From the NCBI GenBank assembly GCA_017468925.1, contig JAFUHI010000004.1, forward strand, positions 134,161 through 174,474: a stretch of 40,314 nt of DNA. The letters are read 5' to 3'. Below, piece after piece: positions 9,223-16,281 of this stretch (the first letter of the stretch is position 1; every line of letters begins with the position of its first letter). Source of the DNA: Bacilli bacterium (lineage in GTDB: Bacteria; Bacillota_I; Bacilli_A; RFN20; CAG-826). The position numbers and the translations under genes are program-made. The notes beneath the pieces were generated by a model. That model did not search any database and had not been told where the DNA came from. It was given only the letters and a program-made list of their open reading frames with translations.

Positions 9223-10282
9223 ATTCAATATTTTTTCCTTCAAAGAAGATTGGGCATCCTTCAAAATCAATATCAACCCTTGCATAGCCAAAAAAGTCTT
9301 TCATTTCCGGATTGGCCAAAATAAATTCTTGTTCTCCATATTCTACGGTTATCGTATTGGCGCTTTGATTAATGATCTTAAAATAAACCTTGCCATCTTC
9401 ATTTAGATGGATATTTGACGATTTTATGGCGATTTCAATCTGTTTTGAATTGATTTTCCTTGCAAAACTGGGCTCAAATTGCATTTCTTTATGGATTCGA
9501 AGTGTAGAATTATTGATATATCCAGCATCATAATCAAAGGGAATAATGAGTGCGAATATATCTTTTAGGAAGCTGGCCACGAATAATGTTTTAGGATGAT
9601 CAACTAGTTCTCTTTGAGTGCCTACTTGCTCGAATTTCCTATTGTTCATTATCGCAATGCGGTCGCCTAATCTAAAAGCTTCTTTTTGATTGTGGGTGCT
9701 ATATATGTAGGTTGAATTAGTTTTGTTATGGATATCAATCAAAAGTTCAATTATCTCATCATGATACGCTTCATCTAATGCGCTTAATGGCTCATCGAAA
9801 AGGCAAATTGCAGGCTCTTTCGCCAAGGCTCTAGCTATCGCCACTTTTTGCTGTTGTCCACCAGATAGTTCTCTAGGCCTCCTGGTTAACAATATCTCTA
9901 TGCCAAAAAGGGAAGCTAGTTCCTCTACTCTTTTTATTCTGTCCGCTTTTGGAGTTTTATTGATTTCCAAAGGCTGCATTATATTTTCAAACACAGTCTG
10001 ATGAGGGAAAAGTGAATAGTTTTGCGAGACGTATGACATATTCTTTTCCGCTTGGGTTAGCTTATCGGCAGAAATACCGTCAATGAAAACATCACCATAA
10101 TCATATGATTCAATGCCTGCTAAAACTTTAAGAAGAGAGGTTTTTCCACATCCCGACTCACCTAGCAAAACAAGGAATTCGCCAGAATGCACTTCCAAAT
10201 CACATTTATAAAGGGCGACCGTTGTTTTCTTTTTGCGGTTTGTGTAGCTTTTTTGCAGTCCAGATATTTTGATTTTTTCCAT
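9209..10282 (-). CDS. ABC transporter ATPase, MsmK/UgpC-like sugar type
   Basis: 357 residues. Walker A is GESGCGKT (residues 41-48), Q-loop SQN near 86-88, signature LSGGQQQ (139-145), Walker B ICLFDE (159-164), D-loop SALD and H-loop His 197 (STHNQKEA). After residue 240 there is a C-terminal beta domain of the TOBE type, as in ATPases that energise CUT1 sugar importers. Unlike the usual arrangement it is encoded with the mannosidase rather than with the permeases, so it may serve this importer and others. Its ATG overlaps the mannosidase stop by one base (TAATG). Confidence 0.92.
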   Translation of the reverse strand: MEKIKISGLQKSYTNRKKKTTVALYKCDLEVHSGEFLVLLGESGCGKTSLLKVLAGIESYDYGDVFIDGISADKLTQAEKNMSYVSQNYSLFPHQTVFENIMQPLEINKTPKADRIKRVEELASLFGIEILLTRRPRELSGGQQQKVAIARALAKEPAICLFDEPLSALDEAYHDEIIELLIDIHNKTNSTYIYSTHNQKEAFRLGDRIAIMNNRKFEQVGTQRELVDHPKTLFVASFLKDIFALIIPFDYDAGYINNSTLRIHKEMQFEPSFARKINSKQIEIAIKSSNIHLNEDGKVYFKIINQSANTITVEYGEQEFILANPEMKDFFGYARVDIDFEGCPIFFEGKNIEYEDI

Positions 10283-12699
10283 TAGATAAGCATTTTATTT
10301 ATGTCTTCTATTTTACCATCGTAGTATTTCAGTGTTTTCACTTCGTATTTGCCAAATGCCACTTCTATTTTGGCTTTTCCAAAAGTTATTGTATCGACAA
10401 GAGGATTTTCGCTGCAATTTTGCATCCTTATAAGATATCCATCTGTTTGTAACGCCTTTTTTATGGTGATCACGCTTATATTAGGATTATTTGTTTTGAT
10501 TTCAAATCCGTTATCTTGCTTCGCATCCACTGTCGGGAAAATGTTTAAAGCGTATGGTTTTTCGATAACAATATCGGCGTTGTGTTTCAATTCATCTTCT
10601 TTCGCCACAAATATTGAGAAAAAGAAATCCCTTTGCCCTTGGTCTACTTTTTCTATAAATGTATGTTCTTTTAACAAAGGTCTTTCGCCTATCGGATGCG
10701 CGCAATATGTGGCGGTTTTAAGCAAAGTAAGCCCCAAAACTCCATCTTTATAATGTGATCCATAATTGGATGGTTTCACGATCTCTAGGTATTCATCATT
10801 GTCTTCAAACTTCAATGCAATGAAATTCTGGGAGACGCATTCCCTCCCATCCATGAAGAGTTTCTCTTTGCCGAATATTTGCTCACCAAGAATTTCTTTT
10901 GTATCGAAAGGCACATGGACTTTGATGACTTTATCTGGCTCGCTTGGGAAAACATTGACTTCTATATCGATGCGCGCTTCATTTTTATAAATCTTGTATC
11001 CGATTCTTACGCGAGTCAATCCTTTGGCGAAGAAAGACTCGCAAGCTAAATATATATTGCCATCATTTGTGATCTCAAATGAATCCAATCCAGTAAATGC
11101 AGCATCGGGTTTTTCCATCTTTTCAAATGGTTCTGGATTCCATCCAACTTCGGTATGTAACATCCCCCATGGATCCGCATTGTCTTCATACATGTACGGC
11201 CTAAAGAAATCTTTTGTCCGGATGTCTTTTCCTTTAACGACTAATTTCTCAATTAAGCCCGATTTTGAAGAGATTTTGACCTCCATTTGACTATTTTTTA
11301 TATGAACATCCTTTGAATAATCTAATTTTTTCATTGGCACAAGTTCAGAAACAGCGTTGAATCTTGTGATGGATAATGGCTTTAGATTTGCCTTGAAAAT
11401 GACTCTTTTCCTCCAATCCAAGGTCAAATTTGAGGATTCTTTTATCATTTGGGATGGCATTTCATTCCCTTCCTCGTCGTAGATATGGAGAATAGTGTGC
11501 AAGCCATCTTCGTAATGTTCAGAACGGATTATGGACATTTCGCATTCGACATATTGCTCTTCGTTATATGTTTTTGGATTGAACACCAAAATCGGATAGG
11601 TGTTCTCTTTGGCGACTTCCTGTCCTTTTATTAACCCATAAAACGCATCGGCACGGACTTGATTTAATAGATGCAAGCCGTGATTCGCATATGTCAAACC
11701 ATTTTCTTCTCCGGATTTGATCATGTCGCCAGGCAAAATATCATGGAATTGGATATTGAGCATATCTTCAGTTACATCTCTAAAAACCTTGTCTGGGTAG
11801 ACTATCGCACCTTTGAGTGAGGCAATCGATGCTATTTTTTCAGTGAAAAGCAACTGGTTTTCTAAATGCCTATATCTTTGTTTGAGGTTCGCCATCGAGG
11901 TATAGCAGCCTGCCATGCAAGGGATTAGCGATTCATCATAGACAAAAGTCGGATTGATTTCTTTGAAAAAGCTATCCGGATCGGAATGAACTATTTCGAT
12001 GTCTTTAGTGGATTTTATGAATTCGTTAATATCGCTTAGATCTTTTCTTGATGGACCGCCTCCATGATTTCCTACACCCCATGGGGCAGCAAGAATATCT
12101 TCATTCGCTTTAAGTTTATATATATCTTCTTTTATTCTAGATAAGGCATCTCCTAAGTTTGACCCATAGGTTGTGATTCTATAGCCTTTAACCTCACTAT
12201 CATCGTATCCTTTCCAAATAAAGGCGTTATCCTTGAGATCCAGTTGGCCCCAAAACATAGGACGCATGAACATATAGTTTTCCTGGTCGCATTTCTTTAA
12301 TATCTGAACAAGTCCTCTAGAATGTCCGAACGGGTCAAAGTTTATGGCGGTTTTCGGCATATATCCGAATTTATTAGTAAAATAAATCCTCCCTTCTTGG
12401 ATTTGTCTTACAATTCCTTCGCCACATGGCATTAAGCAATCCGGCTGGAGATACCATCCGCCCATGATTTTCCATTTGCCTTCTTTAGCGGCTTTCTTTA
12501 TCTCTTCAAATAAAGCAGGCGCAAATCTTTCTGTGTATTTATAAAGATTTACTTCGTTATGGCAAAAAACATAATTGTATTCCTTTAACAAATTTATAGC
12601 GCTTTGGAATGTCGATAGAGCGCTGCTCGCGCCTTCCTCCCATTCCCATTGCCAAATCGGGTCGATATGCGCATTACAAATTAGATGAACTTTTCTCAT
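10282..12699 (-). CDS. Glycoside hydrolase family 38 alpha-mannosidase
   Basis: 805 residues, no signal peptide, so cytosolic. The family's zinc-binding motif is visible as NAHIDPIW (His 11, Asp 13), the catalytic nucleophile as NFDPFGHS (Asp about 122), and a later zinc-ligand region as FHDILPGD. The C-terminal half is the beta-rich mannosidase domain. It removes alpha-linked mannose from imported oligosaccharides, probably fragments of host or dietary N-glycans. I choose the ATG at 12697-12699 because CTCCTCC at 12706-12712 reads as an ideal GGAGGAG on the coding strand; an in-frame GTG 5 codons earlier lies inside that ribosome binding site. First gene of its operon, with an extended -10 box upstream. 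Confidence 0.93.
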   Translation of the reverse strand: MRKVHLICNAHIDPIWQWEWEEGASSALSTFQSAINLLKEYNYVFCHNEVNLYKYTERFAPALFEEIKKAAKEGKWKIMGGWYLQPDCLMPCGEGIVRQIQEGRIYFTNKFGYMPKTAINFDPFGHSRGLVQILKKCDQENYMFMRPMFWGQLDLKDNAFIWKGYDDSEVKGYRITTYGSNLGDALSRIKEDIYKLKANEDILAAPWGVGNHGGGPSRKDLSDINEFIKSTKDIEIVHSDPDSFFKEINPTFVYDESLIPCMAGCYTSMANLKQRYRHLENQLLFTEKIASIASLKGAIVYPDKVFRDVTEDMLNIQFHDILPGDMIKSGEENGLTYANHGLHLLNQVRADAFYGLIKGQEVAKENTYPILVFNPKTYNEEQYVECEMSIIRSEHYEDGLHTILHIYDEEGNEMPSQMIKESSNLTLDWRKRVIFKANLKPLSITRFNAVSELVPMKKLDYSKDVHIKNSQMEVKISSKSGLIEKLVVKGKDIRTKDFFRPYMYEDNADPWGMLHTEVGWNPEPFEKMEKPDAAFTGLDSFEITNDGNIYLACESFFAKGLTRVRIGYKIYKNEARIDIEVNVFPSEPDKVIKVHVPFDTKEILGEQIFGKEKLFMDGRECVSQNFIALKFEDNDEYLEIVKPSNYGSHYKDGVLGLTLLKTATYCAHPIGERPLLKEHTFIEKVDQGQRDFFFSIFVAKEDELKHNADIVIEKPYALNIFPTVDAKQDNGFEIKTNNPNISVITIKKALQTDGYLIRMQNCSENPLVDTITFGKAKIEVAFGKYEVKTLKYYDGKIEDINKMLI

Positions 12700-12729
12700 G
12701 TTTTTCTCCTCCACAAATTTATGGATTTT

Positions 12730-12771
12730 ATTTTATCACATAGAGATAAGTAAAGTTTGTTTAAAAACAAA
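12730..12771 (-). promoter_or_regulatory. Promoter of mannosidase operon with upstream palindrome
   Basis: On the minus strand TGATAAAAT (12730-12738) matches an extended -10 box; transcription would start near 12723, about 24 bases before the mannosidase ATG. The -35 region is poor. A perfect inverted repeat, TTTGTTT-AA-AAACAAA (12756-12771), lies just upstream of the -10 and could be an activator or repressor site. It also lies between this operon and the divergent gene at 12864. Confidence 0.4.
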
Positions 12772-12863
12772 ATACATAACGAAATATACAATTTAGATTA
12801 ATTTGAAAAAAATTATGTCGAATCAGTCGATTTTTGTGTATAAGAGGCAGGAGGACATTAAAA

Positions 12864-13619
12864 ATGTATTTACGTGAAGGTTTATTAAACGAGGATGAAA
12901 TCATTTCTTCGTTAAACAACAAGACAATCGAAAGTCTATCGAACAACATGAAAAGAGTTATGAGGGATCTTTATGGCGTTTTGGACAACGACTCCGTGGT
13001 CAAATGTCATAAGCCAGACGAAACTACCGGGAAGCCGGATATGATCATCGATTATGAGAACAGAAAGAGATTTGTTACAATTAAGCATGGTCACGCTGAG
13101 ACGGTCCATTCGGAAAAAATAAGCACCTTCATTGATTTCATATCATCTTTTGGAATCTCAAAAGGCACAATAGAGACTTTGTTACTATTCCATTATGGTG
13201 ATGGAACACTCGATGGTACCGGAGAAACTAGGATGAATTATAGAGAGGTAATGAATAGCCTAGGCGACAGAATCAGCTTAGCGAATTATGAATTGAACAA
13301 AAACAAAGAATTCGTCTTATCTGTTTTGGATAGATGCATGTTCAAAGGCGTGCTCAATGAATATCAGGAAGCAGACTCTTTATATTTTGGCGACAAGGAT
13401 TATGGATTGGTTGCCACAAAAAACCAAATCGTCAAACATGTGAAAATCCGTAGTTTTGACTTTTATGACAATTTGCATATCGGTCCGCTTCTGATAAAAC
13501 CCCATTCCCGTTACTCAAAAGGATATGTTATTGATCAACGCAGCAGAGAAAGAATCGTCTTATATTGGCCTCATCTTTTTGCTGATATCAACTACATTTC
13601 TCAAAGATACAACTTCTAA
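12864..13619 (+). CDS. Unknown protein, possible PD-(D/E)XK-like nuclease fold
   Basis: 251 residues from the ATG at 12864-12866, preceded by AGGAGGA at 12849-12855. I do not recognise the protein by name. An early segment (GKPDMIIDYENRKRFVTIKH, about residues 52-71) has the spacing of a PD...xIK nuclease-like core: Pro-Asp, a hairpin, then Ile-Lys. It is followed by a conserved-looking GHAETVHSEK and by FHYGDGTLDGTGE. The usual acidic residue before the lysine is replaced by Thr, so catalytic activity is uncertain. The gene stands alone on the plus strand between a minus-strand operon and tRNA-Arg, and ends at a terminator. Its isolation and the tRNA fragment just downstream suggest acquisition, though codon use looks ordinary. 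Confidence 0.6.
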   Translation: MYLREGLLNEDEIISSLNNKTIESLSNNMKRVMRDLYGVLDNDSVVKCHKPDETTGKPDMIIDYENRKRFVTIKHGHAETVHSEKISTFIDFISSFGISKGTIETLLLFHYGDGTLDGTGETRMNYREVMNSLGDRISLANYELNKNKEFVLSVLDRCMFKGVLNEYQEADSLYFGDKDYGLVATKNQIVKHVKIRSFDFYDNLHIGPLLIKPHSRYSKGYVIDQRSRERIVLYWPHLFADINYISQRYNF

Positions 13620-13631
13620 AAGATGAGGGCA

Positions 13632-13671
13632 CCTTTCTAAGCTATGGGTCAGGAAGAAGGTCGAATCGCTA
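13632..13671 (+). repeat. Degenerate inverted copy of the 3' half of tRNA-Arg
   Basis: The plus strand here reads TTCTAAGCTATGGGTCAGG, then a 3-base insertion, then TCGAATCGCT. The minus-strand tRNA-Arg has TTCTAAGCTGTGGGTCAGG and TTCGAATCGCT. About 30 of 35 positions agree, covering anticodon loop, variable region and T arm. No D arm or acceptor stem is present, so it is not a functional tRNA. The matching part of the real tRNA is at about 13727-13761, so the two form an inverted repeat around the terminator. Confidence 0.7.
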
Positions 13672-13682
13672 AGCAACAAAAG

Positions 13683-13714
13683 AAAAAACCGCATTATGCG
13701 GTTTAGTCTTTCTT
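13683..13714. terminator. Bidirectional rho-independent terminator
   Basis: Perfect 8-bp stem AAACCGCA (13686-13693) / TGCGGTTT (13697-13704) with a TTA loop. On the minus strand it is followed by a T run (A run at 13683-13688) and would end the tRNA-Arg transcript; on the plus strand AGTCTTTCTTTT follows and would end the gene at 12864-13619. Confidence 0.8.
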
Positions 13715-13718
13715 TTGG

Positions 13719-13791
13719 CGCGCCTAAAGCGATTCGAACGCCTGACCCACAGCTTAGAAGGCTGTTGCTCTATCCACTGAGCTATAGGCGC
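13719..13791 (-). tRNA. tRNA-Arg (anticodon UCU)
   Basis: The minus strand folds as a full cloverleaf: 7-bp acceptor GCGCCTA/TAGGCGC, D arm GCTC...GAGC, anticodon stem ACAGC/GCTGT with loop CTTCTAA (anticodon TCT), variable loop GGGTC, and T arm AGGCG-TTCGAAT-CGCTT with one G-T pair. The discriminator base is G and CCA is not encoded. It reads AGA (and AGG) arginine codons, which are frequent in these genes. It is transcribed alone from its own promoter and ends at the hairpin at 13686-13704. Confidence 0.95.
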
Positions 13792-13800
13792 AGCGCTTTA

Positions 13801-13830
13801 ATAATATACAACATAAACGGGGATATGCAA
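13801..13830 (-). promoter_or_regulatory. Promoter of tRNA-Arg
   Basis: On the minus strand TTGCAT (13825-13830), an 18-base spacer and TATTAT (13801-13806) place the transcription start about 3 bases before the mature tRNA 5' end. The stretch 13807-13876 otherwise holds only a GC-rich hairpin (13858-13878) beside the stop of the next gene. Confidence 0.5.
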
Positions 13831-13876
13831 GATAAAATCTTCGGTGGACAGAGCGACAGCCTTCGCTATGCGAAGA

Positions 13877-14527
13877 CTATTTTCTTTTCTTTTTGTCGGC
13901 TAATTCGCGACTTCTGTTGATTCTTTGGATTAGTTCGTCTTTATTTATTTCTATATCTAAAGGTATGGTTATCCAGCTTCTCTTATTCATATGATATGCA
14001 GGAAAATACGTGTTGTAATCGATGATTGAGTCTATTTCGTCTTTATCCGCCATGATGTTTATTGTCGCGCATCTAACATCCGTCTCTACCCCTAATTTAG
14101 ATTTTGGGAGAGACTCACATAAAAGGACATACCATTTTTTATTATCGCTTCGGCGGACGACTTGAAAACCTTTTTCGGAAAAAGGATTTTCAAAGATTTC
14201 ACCATAAGCATTTTTGCAATATTCCTTTAAGAAATCAATCGCATCAGCGTTTAATATCTCTTCCTTTTTGCATTTTGCATCGATTTCTTTCTTAAGGCTT
14301 TCGATTTCCTCTTTGATCGAGGCGATATAGGCCCCGTGGGATGTATTCAAATGATGGAGGATGAATTTATCACCGGTGTCTAAATCAATGAGTTCATCAT
14401 CTAAAACATCATCTTTTACGAATAAGGTGAGCCTAAAATTGGACATAAAAGGATCTATTACGTATTCAAGCCTATTATTTCGTTCGATAAAACCAAATTC
14501 TTTTAATAGCTCAACCGAATACATCAA
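13877..14527 (-). CDS. MmcQ/YjbR family protein with extra N-terminal domain
   Basis: 216 residues. The C-terminal 115 or so residues match the MmcQ/YjbR family (CyaY-like fold, possibly DNA-binding): KWYVLLCESLPKSKLG, then INIMADKDEIDSIIDY and FPAYHMNKRSWITIPLD. The N-terminal 95 residues, ending in a coiled-coil-like stretch (SIKEEIESLKKEIDAKCKKE), form an additional domain not present in minimal members. Its ATG overlaps the end of uvrC by 4 bases, so it is co-transcribed with mutS2 and uvrC. Its physiological role is not known; the position fits a DNA-repair-associated function, but that is inference. Confidence 0.8.
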   Translation of the reverse strand: MMYSVELLKEFGFIERNNRLEYVIDPFMSNFRLTLFVKDDVLDDELIDLDTGDKFILHHLNTSHGAYIASIKEEIESLKKEIDAKCKKEEILNADAIDFLKEYCKNAYGEIFENPFSEKGFQVVRRSDNKKWYVLLCESLPKSKLGVETDVRCATINIMADKDEIDSIIDYNTYFPAYHMNKRSWITIPLDIEINKDELIQRINRSRELADKKKRK

Positions 14528-14958
14528 ATCTTCTCCTTTATGGCAATGGCGACATCATGCGGGAATAATTGCTCCAATTCCTCCACTGTGGCGGATTTAA
14601 GCGATTCGAGGGTGGGATAATGCTTATGCAGTATTTCTTTTCTTTTCTCGCCTAGTCCTTTTATTCCATCAAATATAGAGGTCTTCATATGCTTTTTCCT
14701 CAAATCACGATGGAAAGTGATTGCGAATCTATGGACCTCATCCTGCATCCTCATTAACAAGAAGAACAAAGGAGATTTGGAATCCAAAGGATAGATGACT
14801 CCTTCTTCATCGATTATCCCTTCGGTTTGATGTTTATCGTTTTTATATAAGCCGAAAACATTGATCTTTACCCCTGCTTTCTCTAATCCCTCCAAGGCGG
14901 CGTGGATTTGAGGGAGGCCTCCATCGACCAAAATTAGATCTGGGAATTCCTGGCCTTC
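14524..14958 (-). pseudogene. uvrC: C-terminal part of UvrC, cut off by an in-frame UAA
   Basis: In the same frame as the upstream uvrC segment, the codons after the UAA at 14959-14961 continue the UvrC sequence without loss: EGQEFPDLILVDGGLPQIH begins the RNase H-like endonuclease domain, and the end has the helix-hairpin-helix pair (GIKGLGEKRKEILHKHYPTL, ATVEELEQLFPHDVAIAIKE). The only possible restart is a TTG at 14929-14931, without a convincing ribosome binding site. UvrC needs this domain for the 5' incision, so either readthrough or an error in the sequence must be invoked for a working protein. Everything else looks under selection. Its end overlaps the MmcQ/YjbR gene by 4 bases. Confidence 0.85.
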
Positions 14959-16281
14959 TTATTTAAGTCGTCCATATCTTCTAGAGACAACCTCCACCAT
15001 CGAATGATAATCGTCGCCGGCGTTTTCTTCATTTAAATGAAATTTCCTATACATTTTCTTCACCGGCTCACCGTTGATATAGACCACCATCGCGCCTATT
15101 GCATCGCTACCTTGAAGATGGGAATTATCAAACAATTCGATTCGATATGGGGTTGGGATGGATAACAAAACCGCTAACGAATCAAGCAATTCGACTTTAT
15201 CATCCTCGAGCCTTGCGGACATGAAATGGGCATCGAGCCCTTGTTTGGCGTTTAAAGCTGCCATATCGATCTGTTCTAGAAGCCTCCCCTCTTTGGGATT
15301 AACTATTTTTGCTTCTGGATATATCGAAATGAATTCTTCCTCAAAACCTTTGATATTTGTGAGTATTTCTTTGGGCAGATCGTGATTTTGGTAATATTCC
15401 TCTATCAATTCCGCAGTCTCTAAATCGACATCGTCCCATTCTTCAACCACTTTGATTTTCTTTCCTAATAATGTTCCATGGCGATATGTCAAAATAGCTA
15501 GAGATATATATCCTTCTCTTCTGGCATAGGCGAAAACATCCCTATCGGTTTTATCGCTTATCTCAACACTTTGTTTTTCTGTGGTTTTATTGACCGCATC
15601 GATCAAGCCTTTGTAATAAAGAGCGTCTTCGTAACGCAATTCATCACTGGCTTTTTTCATCTTTTCTTTCAAATCTTTTATCACTTTATCGGTGTTTCCA
15701 TCCAAAAAAGATTTGATGTCATTGTATAAAGATGTATAGGTTTCTTCATCGATTTTATTGATACAGGGACCTAAGCATTGCCCTAAATGATAATAAAGGC
15801 ATTCTTTTTTGGGGACGGAACGACATTTCCTTGTAGGATATATCGAATTTAGGAGATTGATTGTTTTGGTCGCGTCTCCACTCGCGGGGAACGGGCCATA
15901 ATAGAAATATTTCCTATCATCGGTGTTTCTCGCTATTTTCAAATAGGCATCATCCCTTTTTATCGCGATATAAGGATAATGGCTATCGTCCATAAGCATG
16001 ATGTTGTATCGAGGATAATGGGTTTGGATTAGATTCATTTCAAGGATGAATGATTCTTTGTCACTATTAACGATGATGAAATCAAAATGATCGACATGAC
16101 TTACCATCGCCTGCACTTTCCCGCTTTGTGGCCTTAAAAAATATTGGGAAACTCTTTTCTTAAGATTCTTCGCTTTGCCGATGTAGATGATTTTATCGTC
16201 AGCATCTTTCATAAGATAAACGCCGGGTTTATCTGGCAATAATATGATGCAATTCCTGATTTTCTCGCTTAGACCGTTCAT
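14959..16281 (-). CDS. uvrC: Excinuclease ABC subunit C, N-terminal part (premature UAA)
   Basis: UvrC makes both cuts around DNA lesions with UvrAB. This 440-residue segment holds the GIY-YIG nuclease domain (PGVYLMKDADDKIIYIGKAK, residues 19-38; Arg 43), the Cys-containing linker (CLYYHLGQCLGPCI), the UvrB-binding UVR segment (KMKKASDELRYEDALYYKGL) and the first part of the RNase H-like domain, ending SRRYGRLK. A UAA codon at 14959-14961 interrupts the frame; with it read through the product would be 585 residues, the normal family length. The start overlaps mutS2 by ATGA. A single base change from GAA, CAA or AAA would create the stop. Confidence 0.9.
   Translation of the reverse strand: MNGLSEKIRNCIILLPDKPGVYLMKDADDKIIYIGKAKNLKKRVSQYFLRPQSGKVQAMVSHVDHFDFIIVNSDKESFILEMNLIQTHYPRYNIMLMDDSHYPYIAIKRDDAYLKIARNTDDRKYFYYGPFPASGDATKTINLLNSIYPTRKCRSVPKKECLYYHLGQCLGPCINKIDEETYTSLYNDIKSFLDGNTDKVIKDLKEKMKKASDELRYEDALYYKGLIDAVNKTTEKQSVEISDKTDRDVFAYARREGYISLAILTYRHGTLLGKKIKVVEEWDDVDLETAELIEEYYQNHDLPKEILTNIKGFEEEFISIYPEAKIVNPKEGRLLEQIDMAALNAKQGLDAHFMSARLEDDKVELLDSLAVLLSIPTPYRIELFDNSHLQGSDAIGAMVVYINGEPVKKMYRKFHLNEENAGDDYHSMVEVVSRRYGRLK

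Noticed and set aside
12700..12714. Upstream GTG start of the mannosidase
   Set aside because: The GTG lies in the GGAGGAG ribosome binding site of the better ATG.
13858..13878. 9-bp hairpin with loop TAT next to the MmcQ/YjbR stop
   Set aside because: The T run follows it only on the plus strand, where no gene would need a terminator; on the minus strand there is no T run, so I could not call it a terminator.
14959..14961. Stop-codon reassignment as explanation for the uvrC interruption
   Set aside because: Many genes in the window end in UAA, and UGA is also a true stop, so no code change explains it.
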